Positions 6,257 to 14,275 of a stretch of DNA of 15,098 nt are shown here, in pieces; the stretch's first letter is position 1, and every line of letters begins with the position of its first letter. The translations under genes were made by a program, and so were the position numbers. This DNA is from an uncultured Lysobacterales bacterium (GTDB taxonomy: Bacteria > Pseudomonadota > Gammaproteobacteria > Xanthomonadales > SZUA-36), in assembly GCA_937995275.1 (NCBI GenBank), contig CALKKN010000256.1, positions 1 to 15,098 of the forward strand. The letters run 5' to 3'. Under the pieces are notes generated by a model. It did no database searches. It saw only the letters and a program-made list of their open reading frames with translations, and had not been told where the DNA came from.

Positions 6257-6542
6257 CCCGGCTGCACCTGGCAGCGGCGCTCAACCCGGCAAATGCGACG
6301 TTCCGATAGGGATTGACGCCGAGTTGTAACGCATTCGGCAGATAATGCGTCAATAATACAGGCAAGCAATTGTCAAACGTTGAAGAAGGCAGGAAATCAT
6401 CAGTCCGGGATACGCACCATGTTTGCAGAAGCCACCAGCACCAGCGAAATGACCATGAACAGACAACCCCTGTACGGTTCCATGCTGCTCACCCTGTTCA
6501 CGCTGCTGCGCGAGGAACTGTTGCAGCCCCGCGCTCCCGCTG
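6257..6542. other. Intergenic region between pspC and the DUF1684 gene
   Basis: This 286-base gap separates convergent genes. It carries the weak hairpin after pspC (6261-6275) and the nested inverted repeats at 6312-6354. A + strand reading frame (TTG 6380, ATG 6449 or 6455, stop 6577) could encode about 40-65 residues, including LYGSMLLTLFTLL, but no ribosome site fits and it runs 35 bases into the DUF1684 gene. I see no firm gene and no strong terminator on either strand. Confidence 0.5.
6312..6354. repeat. Two overlapping, mutually exclusive inverted repeats
   Basis: ATTGACGC (6312-6319) pairs with GCGTCAAT (6347-6354), a perfect 8-bp arm. ACGCATT (6329-6335) pairs with AATGCGT (6344-6350), a perfect 7-bp arm. 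They share the bases GCGT at 6347-6350, so only one hairpin can form at a time. TTGACG at 6313 and GATAAT at 6341 resemble promoter elements but are 22 bases apart, too far for a normal promoter. Confidence 0.45.
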
Positions 6543-7472
6543 TCAGTCGTGATGATAGTCCTTCTCGCCGGCTGTGACCGCCAGGTCGAGCCGGTTCTCG
6601 GGGGGCGGCAACGGGCAGGTTGAATAATCGTTGAAAGCACAGGGCGGGTTGTAAGCCTTGTTGAAATCCACCACGACACGCCCGCCCTCCGGCATTCCGT
6701 CACTGTAAAGAAACCGCCCTGCCCCGTAGGTCCCGCGACCCGAGGTGCGGTCCGCGAACAGGAACCACAACGACTCCGACCCGTCCTCGCCCAGTCCCAG
6801 CAGCCTGTGCGTTCGCCCCTCCCGCTCGAATTCGACGGTTCCGAAGACGTTCATGGGTGTCAGCTGGCCCAGAACGTTGCCGATCTCCAGGGTCTGGCCG
6901 GCCGCGGCGGGCGTAAAACGGGCCTCGAAACGCCACGCCGGATCTATTTTGTAGCTTTCCACACCGTCGAAGGCCAGCAGGTTCGGCGCCGTGCGGTCCT
7001 TGATGCGGAGCGCATAGCTCTCCCGGAATATCGCGTAAAAACTCAGGTCGCCGCTGCGGACCACGGTCGGTTCGCCCTGTTTATCGGCAATCAGCTGCGT
7101 CTTGGCGGCCGGCGCTCCGTCGATGGTCACCTCGCCGCCGCCGGCCGGCACGAAGGTCAATTCGTCCCCCTGAACGATAACCGTACCCCACGTATCGGGG
7201 CCGCCCGAAATCCGTATGTCGCTGGAAGCCTGGCTCCCGATGCGGTTCTCGCCTTCCTGAAGCCACTCCAGGCCCACCAGTGTGAACCAGCCGTCCTCGC
7301 TGGACAGACGCTTATGGCGAGCCTGGCGCCACTCCGCGATCTCCTCCAGGTAGTGTGCGGGAGAGTGGCCCTCGCTCTCGCCGGCTGCCGCCGCGGCGGC
7401 AAGCCCGCCGCACAGGGCAATCCCGAGCGGCAGCAGAATTCGAACCGGCAGGGCGTTGAGGGTCATGGTCAT
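6543..7472 (-). CDS. DUF1684 domain-containing exported protein
   Basis: The 309-aa protein starts with a signal peptide (hydrophobic core ILLPLGIALCGGLAAAA; the Cys21 context is not a good lipobox). The rest shows the DUF1684 hallmarks: DGWFTLVGLEWL (60-71), the FGTVEFEREGR region (210-220), GRFLYSD (252-258), DFNKAYNPPCAF (269-280) and CPLPPPENRL (286-295). The biochemical role of the family is unknown. The conserved PPCAF/CPLPPPEN region, with two cysteines, looks like a functional or structural site. The ATG overlaps the manC stop by 4 bases (ATGA); the sequence repeats ATGACCATGACC, so codon 3 is an alternative start. No strong ribosome site is seen, so translation probably depends on manC. 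It is the last gene of the sugar-nucleotide operon, which may hint at a cell-envelope role. Confidence 0.88.
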   Translation of the reverse strand: MTMTLNALPVRILLPLGIALCGGLAAAAAAGESEGHSPAHYLEEIAEWRQARHKRLSSEDGWFTLVGLEWLQEGENRIGSQASSDIRISGGPDTWGTVIVQGDELTFVPAGGGEVTIDGAPAAKTQLIADKQGEPTVVRSGDLSFYAIFRESYALRIKDRTAPNLLAFDGVESYKIDPAWRFEARFTPAAAGQTLEIGNVLGQLTPMNVFGTVEFEREGRTHRLLGLGEDGSESLWFLFADRTSGRGTYGAGRFLYSDGMPEGGRVVVDFNKAYNPPCAFNDYSTCPLPPPENRLDLAVTAGEKDYHHD

Positions 7473-8917
7473 TTGACGCGTCCGTAGATGTCTTCGAAAC
7501 GAACGATGTCGTCCTCGCCGAAATAGTCCCCGGTCTGAACCTCGATCAGGTGCACGTCTTCCGTTCCGGGATTCTCCAGCCGGTGGCGGGTTTGCACCGG
7601 GATAAAGGTGGACTCGTTCGGACGCAGCAGGAATTCTTCATCGCCGATGCGGACCTTGGCCACACCGCGGATTACGGTCCAGTGTTCGGCTCGCCGCTGG
7701 TGCATCTGCAGCGAGAGCACCTGGCCCGGCTTGACGACGAGGCGTTTGACTTTGCAGTCCTCCGCGTCTTCGAGGATGCAGTAACTGCCCCAGGGCCGGA
7801 ACACGGTCTGGTGGAACTCGGCGGCCTGGTCCTTCAATTCACTGAGCTGATTGACGACCTCCTTGACGTCCTGCGCCCGCTCGCGATCCGCCACGAGCAC
7901 GGCGTCCCCGGTGTCGACAATCACCAGGTCATTCACGCCGACGGCTGCAACCAGGCGCCTGTCGCCCTGGATGAAACAGTCACGGGTCTCGACCAGCACC
8001 GCCTTGCCCTGGATGCGGTTCCCGGCATCGTCGGACTCGTAAAGCTCGCTGAGGGCCTTCCAGGAACCGATGTCGCTCCAGCCGAAGTCGCCGCCCACCA
8101 CCGCGCAGTTGTCGGCTTTTTCCATCACCGCGTAGTCGATGGAATCGGCCGGGCACGCGCTGAAGAGGTCCAACGGGATCTCCAGCGGCCGCCGCGAGCG
8201 ATCCATCCCCTCCCAGCAGACCCGAACCGCCTCCGCGATGTCCGGTGCATGCTCGCGGAGCGCCTCCAGGAACGCGCCGGCGCTGAAACAGAACATGCCC
8301 GAATTCCAGCCGTATTCGCCGGACCGGACATAGGCGACCGCCGTCTCCTGGTCCGGTTTCTCGACGAAGGCAGCCACCTCGTTACCGCCGGAGTCCTCTA
8401 TCCCGGCGCCCTTGCGGATGTAGCCATAGCCGGTTTCCGGGTGCGTCGGATGAATTGCGAACGTCACCAGGTAGCCGCGTTCGGCCAGGTTGGCCGCCTC
8501 CCGCACTGCTGCCTGGAATTGCTCCTGGTCGCGGATCAGGTGGTCCGCCGGCAACACCAGCATCAGCGCCCCGGGGCCGAGCCGGTCGGCCAGGAAATGC
8601 GCGGCCAGCGCGATGGCCGGAGCCGTGTTGCGCCCCACGGGCTCCAGCAGAAACGGATGATCGTGGTCCTTACCGGCAACGTCTTCATAGAGGTCGCGGG
8701 TGTAGAAAAAGTAGTCGCGGCTGGTGACCGTGAGGACCGGGGCTCCATCCGCCACGGCAAGCGCCCGGTGAAAGGTCTTTTCAGCCAGCGATTCACCGTC
8801 CACGAGCTTCATGAACGGCTTGGGGTGGGCACGGCGGGACACCGGCCACAACCGGGTCCCCGAGCCGCCGGAGAGGATGACGGGGATCAACGTATGCTTC
8901 GTGTCAGAAGTTGTCAT
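7469..8917 (-). CDS. manC: Bifunctional mannose-1-phosphate guanylyltransferase / mannose-6-phosphate isomerase
   Basis: The 482-aa protein has the type II two-domain layout. The N-terminal nucleotidyltransferase domain (about 10-290) has LSGGSGTRLWPVSR (15-28), EPVGRNTAPA (92-101) and FVEKP (184-188). The C-terminal cupin isomerase domain (about 365-480) has QMHQRRAEHW (404-413), carrying metal-binding His residues, and TGDYFGEDDIVR (462-473). It makes GDP-mannose from mannose-1-phosphate and GTP and interconverts fructose-6- and mannose-6-phosphate in the cytoplasm, feeding mannose-, fucose- or rhamnose-containing polysaccharides. Synonyms are AlgA, XanB and CpsB. Its start overlaps rfbD by 14 bases, with GAGGAG 10 bases upstream of the ATG. 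No phosphomannomutase gene is in the window. Both domains look intact; isomerase activity is inferred from the motif. Confidence 0.95.
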   Translation of the reverse strand: MTTSDTKHTLIPVILSGGSGTRLWPVSRRAHPKPFMKLVDGESLAEKTFHRALAVADGAPVLTVTSRDYFFYTRDLYEDVAGKDHDHPFLLEPVGRNTAPAIALAAHFLADRLGPGALMLVLPADHLIRDQEQFQAAVREAANLAERGYLVTFAIHPTHPETGYGYIRKGAGIEDSGGNEVAAFVEKPDQETAVAYVRSGEYGWNSGMFCFSAGAFLEALREHAPDIAEAVRVCWEGMDRSRRPLEIPLDLFSACPADSIDYAVMEKADNCAVVGGDFGWSDIGSWKALSELYESDDAGNRIQGKAVLVETRDCFIQGDRRLVAAVGVNDLVIVDTGDAVLVADRERAQDVKEVVNQLSELKDQAAEFHQTVFRPWGSYCILEDAEDCKVKRLVVKPGQVLSLQMHQRRAEHWTVIRGVAKVRIGDEEFLLRPNESTFIPVQTRHRLENPGTEDVHLIEVQTGDYFGEDDIVRFEDIYGRVK

Positions 8918-9827
8918 GTTGTTTCAGCTCCTCGAGGCACGTCTTCAGGGAAGCCTGCAGCGCCGCAGGCTCGACCCCCAAATCCCGGCCGATTGCGGAC
9001 GTGTCCAGAACCGAGTACGGCGGCCGCACCGCCGTCTGCGGGTATTCAGCGGACGACACCGCGAGCAATTGCGGTGCTTTTTCGAGCAATCCGACCTCAA
9101 GCGCCGTGTCGTAGATCACCCGCGCAAAATCGTACCAGCTAACCACGCCGCTGTCGCAGTAATGCCAGGTCCCGTGCCTGCCTGAACCACTCGCTGCCGT
9201 GGCCAGACGCGCGATCACTTCGCCGGTGACGCGGGCCAGATTGCGCGCCCAGGTGGGGCACCCGACCTGGTCGGAAACAATGCTTAGCGTGGACCGCTCA
9301 CGGGCCAGGCGCAGCATGGTCAGCACGAAGTTGTTGCCATGACGGGAGTACAGCCACGAGGTGCGCAGCACTGCATGTCGGCAGCCACTGGCCGCGATCG
9401 CCCGTTCGCCATCGAGCTTGCTCTCGCCGTAGACGCTCAGCGGGCCGGTCGGGTCGGTCTCGCGATACGCGCGGTTGGTGTCGCCCGAAAACACATAATC
9501 GGTCGAGTAATGCACCAGCAGGCAGTCGTTCCCTGCCGACCAGCGCGCCAGGCAACCCGGCAGATCCTCGTTGACCCGAAACGCCGCCTCGGCATCCGCC
9601 TCGGCCCGATCGACGGCGGTGTAGGCAGCCGCGTTGACGATCACGTCGGGCCGCAGGCCATCCACCAGCGCCTCCAGACCGTCGAGATCACCGAGGTCCC
9701 GCTGCAAGACCTCTCCGCAATCGGTGCAATCGGCCCGATCGACACGGGTCACGGCGCCCATCTGCGTCAGCACCGGCAGCAATTCCCGCCCGAGCTGACC
9801 CTCCGACCCAGTGAGCAGAATGTTCAT
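8904..9827 (-). CDS. rfbD: dTDP-4-dehydrorhamnose reductase
   Basis: The 307-aa short-chain dehydrogenase starts MNILLTGSEGQLG with the nucleotide-binding glycine motif at 7-13. It has the conserved NAAAYTAVDRAE (65-76) and STDYVF (108-113), and the catalytic Tyr133 and Lys137 in YGESK. It performs the last step of dTDP-L-rhamnose synthesis, NAD(P)H-dependent reduction of dTDP-4-keto-L-rhamnose. The frame remains open far upstream, to 10109, but the family start is the ATG at 9827. That ATG overlaps the rfbC stop as ATGA; no clear Shine-Dalgarno is visible, so translation is likely coupled. The 3' end overlaps manC by 14 bases. Length fits the family (about 285-305 aa). Confidence 0.95.
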   Translation of the reverse strand: MNILLTGSEGQLGRELLPVLTQMGAVTRVDRADCTDCGEVLQRDLGDLDGLEALVDGLRPDVIVNAAAYTAVDRAEADAEAAFRVNEDLPGCLARWSAGNDCLLVHYSTDYVFSGDTNRAYRETDPTGPLSVYGESKLDGERAIAASGCRHAVLRTSWLYSRHGNNFVLTMLRLARERSTLSIVSDQVGCPTWARNLARVTGEVIARLATAASGSGRHGTWHYCDSGVVSWYDFARVIYDTALEVGLLEKAPQLLAVSSAEYPQTAVRPPYSVLDTSAIGRDLGVEPAALQASLKTCLEELKQHDNF

Positions 9828-10393
9828 TGGCCGAGATCGGCATTCAGCCGGGGGAGCAGATCGTCCGGAACATCCGCAAGGCGCGGCGCGGCAGCGTCCC
9901 TGGCCGACAGCCGGCCGCAGTCGGCCGGCCAGCGAATGCCCAGATCCGGGTCGTCCCAGGCAATGACACGGTCGTTCTCCGCCGAGTACTCCTCGGTGCA
10001 CAGGTAGGCGAGCAGGGCACCCTCGCTCAGCACGCAGAAACCGTGGGCGAACCCCTCCGGCACGTAGAATTGACGCTGGTTCTCGGCCGACAATTCGACG
10101 CCGGCCCACCGCCGATACGTCGGCGAGTCGGGCCGAACGTCGACAGCCACATCGAACACCCGGCCTTCCGGCACCATGACCAACTTGCCTTGCGGCCGGG
10201 GCGACTGGAAATGCAGGCCGCGTATGACCCCCGGCCCCGAACGCGACAGGTTCGACTGGAGAAACTTCCCGGGCAGGCCGGCCTCGCGATACCGGCTGGC
10301 ACGCCAGCTCTCCATGAAAAACCCCCGGGCGTCCCCGTGCACGTCAGGCTCGATCACCCGTAGCCCGGGAATGCCGGTCTCGATCGTTCGCAC
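9824..10393 (-). CDS. rfbC: dTDP-4-dehydrorhamnose 3,5-epimerase
   Basis: This 189-aa cupin-fold enzyme has DVHGDARGFFMESW (17-30), VIRGLHFQ with catalytic His61 (56-63), FYVPEGFAHGF (109-119), the Tyr region LCTEEYS (131-137) and the Asp166 of SARD. It epimerises C3 and C5 of dTDP-4-keto-6-deoxyglucose, the third step of dTDP-L-rhamnose synthesis. The open frame extends to 10609, but that part overlaps rfbA and is spurious. I chose GTG at 10393, 2 bases after the rfbA stop. A TTG at 10399, overlapping that stop as TTGA, would add two residues (MN) and cannot be excluded. GGGG upstream is the only ribosome-site candidate. The stop overlaps rfbD by 4 bases. Confidence 0.94.
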   Translation of the reverse strand: MRTIETGIPGLRVIEPDVHGDARGFFMESWRASRYREAGLPGKFLQSNLSRSGPGVIRGLHFQSPRPQGKLVMVPEGRVFDVAVDVRPDSPTYRRWAGVELSAENQRQFYVPEGFAHGFCVLSEGALLAYLCTEEYSAENDRVIAWDDPDLGIRWPADCGRLSARDAAAPRLADVPDDLLPRLNADLGQ

Positions 10394-10395
10394 GT

Positions 10396-11274
10396 TCAAT
10401 GGCCCCGTTGCACCAGGCTCAGAAGGTAATCTCCATAACCACTCTTGCGCAGCGGCTCCGCAAGCTGCGTGACCTCGTCGGCGCCGATCCAACCCTGCAG
10501 GAAGGCGATTTCCTCGGGGCAGGCCACCTTCAGCCCCTGGCGGGCCTCGATGGTCTCGATGAAATTTGCCGCCTGCTGCAGGGACTCGTGGGTGCCGGTG
10601 TCGAGCCACGCGTAGCCGCGCCCAAGCCGCTCGACCACCAGGCTGCCGGCCTCGAGGTAGCAGCGGTTCAGGTCCGTGATCTCGAGCTCGCCGCGTGCGG
10701 AGGGTTTGAGCCGCCGCGCAAAACCGCTCGCCCGGCCATCGTAGAAGTAGAGTCCGGTTATCGCGTAATGTGATTTCGGTTGACGCGGTTTTTCCTCGAT
10801 GCTCAGCACCCGGTACTCCTCGTCGAATTCGACCACGCCATATCGTTCCGGATCCTTCACCCAGTACCCGAAAACGGTCGCGCCTTCCTGCCGTTCGGTC
10901 GCACGGTTCAGTACTTCGCGGAGGCCGCCACCGTGGAATATATTGTCCCCGAGAATCAGGCAGCTGGGTTCACCCGCAAGGAACTCTTCGCCGATAATCA
11001 GGGCCTGGGCGAGTCCCTCCGGCCTGGGCTGCTCTGCGTACTCCAGGCGGATGCCCCAGTCACTGCCGTCCCCGAGCAACTGCCGGAACATACCCTCTTC
11101 GTGCGGTGTCGTGATGATCAGTATTTCGCGGATACCGGCCTGCATCAGAATGGCCAGCGGGTAGAAAATCATGGGTTTGTCGTACACCGGCAGCAGCTGT
11201 TTGCTGACCACGCGCGTCAGCGGGTAAAGCCGTGTCCCGCTGCCGCCAGCCAGTATGATGCCTTTTCTGGACAC
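10396..11274 (-). CDS. rfbA: Glucose-1-phosphate thymidylyltransferase
   Basis: The 292-aa protein shows the RmlA signature [16 protein letters not shown] (5-20), with [12 protein letters not shown] right after. It also has LGDNIFHG (108-115) with the metal-binding Asp, and EEKP (160-163). It catalyses the first step of the pathway: dTTP plus glucose-1-phosphate to dTDP-glucose, under feedback control by dTDP-rhamnose in known enzymes. The start is GTG at 11274 with GGGAG about 8 bases upstream. It follows rfbB after a 41-base gap and abuts rfbC. Length is as expected (about 290 aa). Confidence 0.96.
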   Translation of the reverse strand: MSRKGIILAGGSGTRLYPLTRVVSKQLLPVYDKPMIFYPLAILMQAGIREILIITTPHEEGMFRQLLGDGSDWGIRLEYAEQPRPEGLAQALIIGEEFLAGEPSCLILGDNIFHGGGLREVLNRATERQEGATVFGYWVKDPERYGVVEFDEEYRVLSIEEKPRQPKSHYAITGLYFYDGRASGFARRLKPSARGELEITDLNRCYLEAGSLVVERLGRGYAWLDTGTHESLQQAANFIETIEARQGLKVACPEEIAFLQGWIGADEVTQLAEPLRKSGYGDYLLSLVQRGH

Positions 11275-11315
11275 GCCTCAGTCTCCCTTATTCATCCGCC
11301 GGCCGCAGCGCTCGG

Positions 11316-12383
11316 TCAGGCCGCGCCTCCGAGCCCCAGCCGTTCACCCTGGTAGCTGCCGTCGCGCACCCGTTCGATCCAGCCCATGTTTTGCAGATAC
11401 CAGTCCACAGTTTGCGCGAGACCGGATTCGAAATCGACCGACGGCCGCCAATCCAGCGCGTACGTCAGCTTGCTGCAGTCGATCGCGTAACGACGATCGT
11501 GGCCGGGGCGGTCCTCGACGTGCCGGATCAGCCGGCGTCGGGGGCCGGCCGACGGGTCGGGCCGGCGCTGGTCCAGCGCATCGCAAATGGCTTCCACTAC
11601 CTGCAGGTTGGTGCGCTCGGACAACCCGCCGACGTTGTAGACTTCACCCGGCGCCCCACCCTGCAGGACCGCATTGATCGCGTCAACGTGATCGAGCACG
11701 TACAACCAGTCGCGGACCTGCAATCCGTCCCCGTATACCGGTAGCGGCTCGAAATCGAGCGCATTGAGGATGATCAGCGGAATCAGTTTTTCGGGGAACT
11801 GGAACGGACCGTAATTGTTCGAGCAGTTGGTCGTCAGCACCGGCAGGCCGTAAGTATGAAAGAAGGCGCGCACCAGGTGGTCGGACCCGGCCTTCGACGC
11901 GGCGTACGGGGAATTGGGCGCGTAGCGGGTCGTTTCGGAAAATGCGCCGGTGGCCCCGAGGCTGCCATAGACCTCGTCGGTCGACACATGCAGGAACCGG
12001 AATCCTTCCCGGTCGCCGGCGGGCAGTGATTTCCACCAGTCCAGCGCACACTGCAGCAGGTTGAGCGTGCCGACAACGTTCGTCTGCACGAATGCCGCGG
12101 GTCCGTCTATCGAACGGTCCACGTGGCTTTCGGCCGCGAAGTTGACGACTGCCGCGGGCTGGTAGCGGCGCATCAGTTCGGCCACCAGGCGGGTATCGGC
12201 GATGTCGCCTTGCACGAATACGTGCCGGTCGTCGCCGCGCAGAGCAGCCAGCGTGTCGAGGTTACCCGCATAGGTCAGCAGGTCGAGGTTCACAATGCGT
12301 TGCGCCACCCCCAATTCGAGGCTGCGCAGCACGAAATTGCCTCCGATAAATCCGGCGCCGCCGGTGACGAGCAGGGTCTGCAT
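11316..12383 (-). CDS. rfbB: dTDP-glucose 4,6-dehydratase
   Basis: The 355-aa extended short-chain dehydrogenase has TGGAGFIGGNF (7-17) for NAD binding and NFAAESHVDRS (81-91). STDEVYG (134-140) carries the catalytic Asp136-Glu137 pair, Tyr160 and Lys164 form the YAASK motif, and NNYGP (189-193) follows. It converts dTDP-glucose to dTDP-4-keto-6-deoxyglucose, step two of the rhamnose pathway. The ATG at 12383 is preceded by AAGGGA at about 7 bases. Only 17 bases separate it from the ssb stop, leaving no room for a promoter there. Any separate promoter would have to lie inside ssb. Confidence 0.96.
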   Translation of the reverse strand: MQTLLVTGGAGFIGGNFVLRSLELGVAQRIVNLDLLTYAGNLDTLAALRGDDRHVFVQGDIADTRLVAELMRRYQPAAVVNFAAESHVDRSIDGPAAFVQTNVVGTLNLLQCALDWWKSLPAGDREGFRFLHVSTDEVYGSLGATGAFSETTRYAPNSPYAASKAGSDHLVRAFFHTYGLPVLTTNCSNNYGPFQFPEKLIPLIILNALDFEPLPVYGDGLQVRDWLYVLDHVDAINAVLQGGAPGEVYNVGGLSERTNLQVVEAICDALDQRRPDPSAGPRRRLIRHVEDRPGHDRRYAIDCSKLTYALDWRPSVDFESGLAQTVDWYLQNMGWIERVRDGSYQGERLGLGGAA

Positions 12384-12400
12384 GGCTGGTCCCTTCCGGG

Positions 12401-12871
12401 TCAGAAGGGGATATCGTCGTCCGTAAAGGTATCCTCAGCCTCGCTGGACGCCGGACCCGAGGCGGCTTTTTTCGGCCTGGAAGGCTGACTGTCGCGAAAA
12501 CCGCCCGGTGCGGAAGCGGGCGCTGCGTTGTCGCCGCGGCCGCCCAGCATCTGCATTTCGTTGGCGATGACCTCGGTAGTGTACCGGTCCTGACCGCTCT
12601 GGTCCTGCCACTTGTCGGTCCGCAGGGAACCCTCGATATAAACCTGCCGGCCCTTGCGCAGATACTCGCCGGCGATCTCGGCAAGCCGGCCGAAAAACTT
12701 CACCCGGTGCCACTCCGTGCGTTCCTGGTTTTCTCCGGTCTGCTTGTCCCGCCAGGACTCTGAAGTCGCGACCCTGATGGTCGTAATGGCCGCACCGCCG
12801 GCGGTGTAGCGCGTCTCCGGATCGGCGCCCAGGTTCCCCACCAGAATGACTTTGTTAACTCCTCGTGCCAT
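12401..12871 (-). CDS. ssb: Single-stranded DNA-binding protein
   Basis: The 156-aa protein has an OB-fold domain (1-110) beginning [19 protein letters not shown], with [20 protein letters not shown] and GRQVYIEG. A disordered Gly/Ser/Pro-rich linker (111-148) and the acidic tip DDDIPF follow; the tip docks repair and replication proteins in known SSBs. It coats single-stranded DNA during replication, repair and recombination. The ATG at 12871 follows GGGAGG with about 6 bases spacing. It lies 41 bases downstream of the MFS gene. I see no clear LexA box (CTGT-N8-ACAG) upstream and only a poor -10-like TAAACT, so it may depend on the upstream promoter. Confidence 0.98.
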   Translation of the reverse strand: MARGVNKVILVGNLGADPETRYTAGGAAITTIRVATSESWRDKQTGENQERTEWHRVKFFGRLAEIAGEYLRKGRQVYIEGSLRTDKWQDQSGQDRYTTEVIANEMQMLGGRGDNAAPASAPGGFRDSQPSRPKKAASGPASSEAEDTFTDDDIPF

Positions 12872-12912
12872 CAGGCACCTCCCTATTCATGGACGGTCGA
12901 AGTTTAGCACAG

Positions 12913-14085
12913 TCAGGCTGCCCCTCCTGTCAGAAAAAAGCGCTGCCCGGCCAAGATCAGGGCAACGCCCCAGAACAGGCAAATCGCGGCCGCGGCGACC
13001 AGCGCCGGCCCACTGCCGAACCCACCCAGCAACCAGCCGCCGGCGACGCCGCCACCAAACGCTCCAAGGAACTGGAACGTGCTGTAAACCCCCAGCCGCC
13101 GCCCCCTGCCGCGGCTCCCGGTGACCCTGGAGAGCAGCGCCGGCATGCTCGCTTCGAGCAGGTTGAAGCCGACAAAATACAGCATGATCAAGGCCACCAG
13201 CCCGGTCCAGCCCGCAGCGATAGGCAGCAAACCGACCGCGGCGGCCATGGCGATGAAGGACCACGGCAGCAGACGCCGCTCTGACAGGGCTGCCCCGACC
13301 CGGCGCAGTATCGGCAGGACGATAATCACCGAGACGAGCATGCCTGGAAGGTAGAGGGTCCAGTGGTCGCCGAGTTCGATGCCGAACTGCCCGACCAGCA
13401 TCGGCGGCAGTGCGACGAACAGCAGAGTCAACACGCCATGCAGCAGGAATACGCTCAGGGACAGCAGCAGGATGGGGGCCTTGCTGACCGACTCGTCGGA
13501 GTGTGACTCCACGATCACCGGCGGTGTGCGCGGCACCGTCAGAACCAGGGCCATGCCCGCAATGGCGAACCCGACCGTCAGCCAGAACATGCCGTTCAAG
13601 CCCAGCAGCATCGCCAGGGGCACGGACAGGCCGACGGACGCCAGGAACGCGCTGCCGATCCCAATACCCAGCAGCGCCATGATCAGCGGCCGGCGCTGCG
13701 GACGCGTCAGGTCAGCCGCCAGCGCCAGCGCCACGCCGGCAATTGCGCCGCAACCCTGCAGGGCTCGCCCGAAAATCAACCACGCCATGTTTTCAGCCAG
13801 TGCCGCCACCAGGCCGCCAACGGCGAACAGCGCCAGGCCCAGCAGCAACACGGGGCGTCGGCCCCAGTGATCGGACAGCCAGCCGAAGGGCTGCTGCAGG
13901 CTTGCCTGCGTCAGTCCATATATGCCCATGGCCAGGCCGGCTGCCTGCGGGCTGTAGCCGGGCATGTCGACAGCGAGCACCATGAACACGGGCAGGATCA
14001 GGAACAGGCCCATCAGGCGCAGCGCCAGGACCCCGGACAGCGTCGCGGCATATCTCAGTTCCCTGGCGTTTTGGCTGGCAGGCAA
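12913..14085 (-). CDS. MFS transporter, 12 TM helices
   Basis: With the chosen start the protein is 390 aa, almost entirely hydrophobic helices. The MFS motif A, GWLSDHWGRRP (68-78), lies in the loop after helix 2, and a second-half repeat begins near 210 after a polar central loop (ESHSDESVSKAP). Substrate unknown; it resembles proton-coupled drug/sugar efflux proteins of the YajR type, and an MFS gene next to ssb is, as I recall, common in gammaproteobacteria. The frame is open to 14448 and has an ATG at 14157, but that ATG is part of a TATAAT promoter. The TTG at 14085 has GAGGAG exactly 7 bases upstream, and the protein then begins MPASQNARELRYA. First helix starts near residue 14, normal for the family. 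Confidence 0.88.
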   Translation of the reverse strand: MPASQNARELRYAATLSGVLALRLMGLFLILPVFMVLAVDMPGYSPQAAGLAMGIYGLTQASLQQPFGWLSDHWGRRPVLLLGLALFAVGGLVAALAENMAWLIFGRALQGCGAIAGVALALAADLTRPQRRPLIMALLGIGIGSAFLASVGLSVPLAMLLGLNGMFWLTVGFAIAGMALVLTVPRTPPVIVESHSDESVSKAPILLLSLSVFLLHGVLTLLFVALPPMLVGQFGIELGDHWTLYLPGMLVSVIIVLPILRRVGAALSERRLLPWSFIAMAAAVGLLPIAAGWTGLVALIMLYFVGFNLLEASMPALLSRVTGSRGRGRRLGVYSTFQFLGAFGGGVAGGWLLGGFGSGPALVAAAAICLFWGVALILAGQRFFLTGGAA

Positions 14086-14155
14086 CCCTGGGCTCCTCGG
14101 CGGAAATGACAGGTTCGACAGGCGGGGATCACCCCGTCGACGGGCGAAGCAGGGC

Positions 14156-14161
14156 ATTATA
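14156..14161 (-). promoter_or_regulatory. -10 element (TATAAT) of the MFS-ssb transcription unit
   Basis: The minus strand reads CCCTATAATGCCC, a perfect -10. The -35 at 16-18 bases spacing is weak (near TACAAC). Transcription would start near 14149, giving a leader of about 64 bases before the TTG start. The ATG within this hexamer therefore cannot be in the mRNA. Confidence 0.55.
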
Positions 14162-14209
14162 GGGGCTGGCGCCCGGCGGTTGTACCCGGCGGGCCGCGCC
14201 GCTGCGTGC

Positions 14210-14237
14210 TTGTGTTCGGAACGACCCCAACTATAAT
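14210..14237 (+). promoter_or_regulatory. Sigma-70-type promoter of ispB
   Basis: TTGTGT (14210-14215), a 16-base spacer and a perfect TATAAT (14232-14237) precede the ispB ATG. The predicted start is near 14244, giving a leader of about 32 bases. Confidence 0.7.
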
Positions 14238-14275
14238 TGACGTTCCTCAACGCGAACCCCTCCCCAGGCACAGGA

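Noticed and set aside
6380..6577. Small + strand reading frame with a hydrophobic patch (LYGSMLLTLFTLL)
   Set aside because: No start codon has a ribosome site, the hydrophobic stretch is too short for a secure membrane helix, and the end overlaps the DUF1684 gene; kept only as a remark.
7550..9142. Long + strand reading frame of 530 codons opposite manC and rfbD
   Set aside because: It is a mirror of GC-rich coding sequence; the minus-strand frames carry full family motifs, while this one has no ribosome site and no recognisable domain.
9828..10109. N-terminal extension of rfbD
   Set aside because: It overlaps rfbC in another frame; the conserved Rossmann start MNILLTG is at 9827 with an ATGA overlap.
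10394..10609. N-terminal extension of rfbC
   Set aside because: It overlaps the 3' end of rfbA, shows no cupin-family similarity, and a normal-length RfbC starts at 10393 or 10399.
12872..12950. LexA/SOS box upstream of ssb
   Set aside because: No CTGT-N8-ACAG palindrome is present; only isolated half-like CTGACAG.
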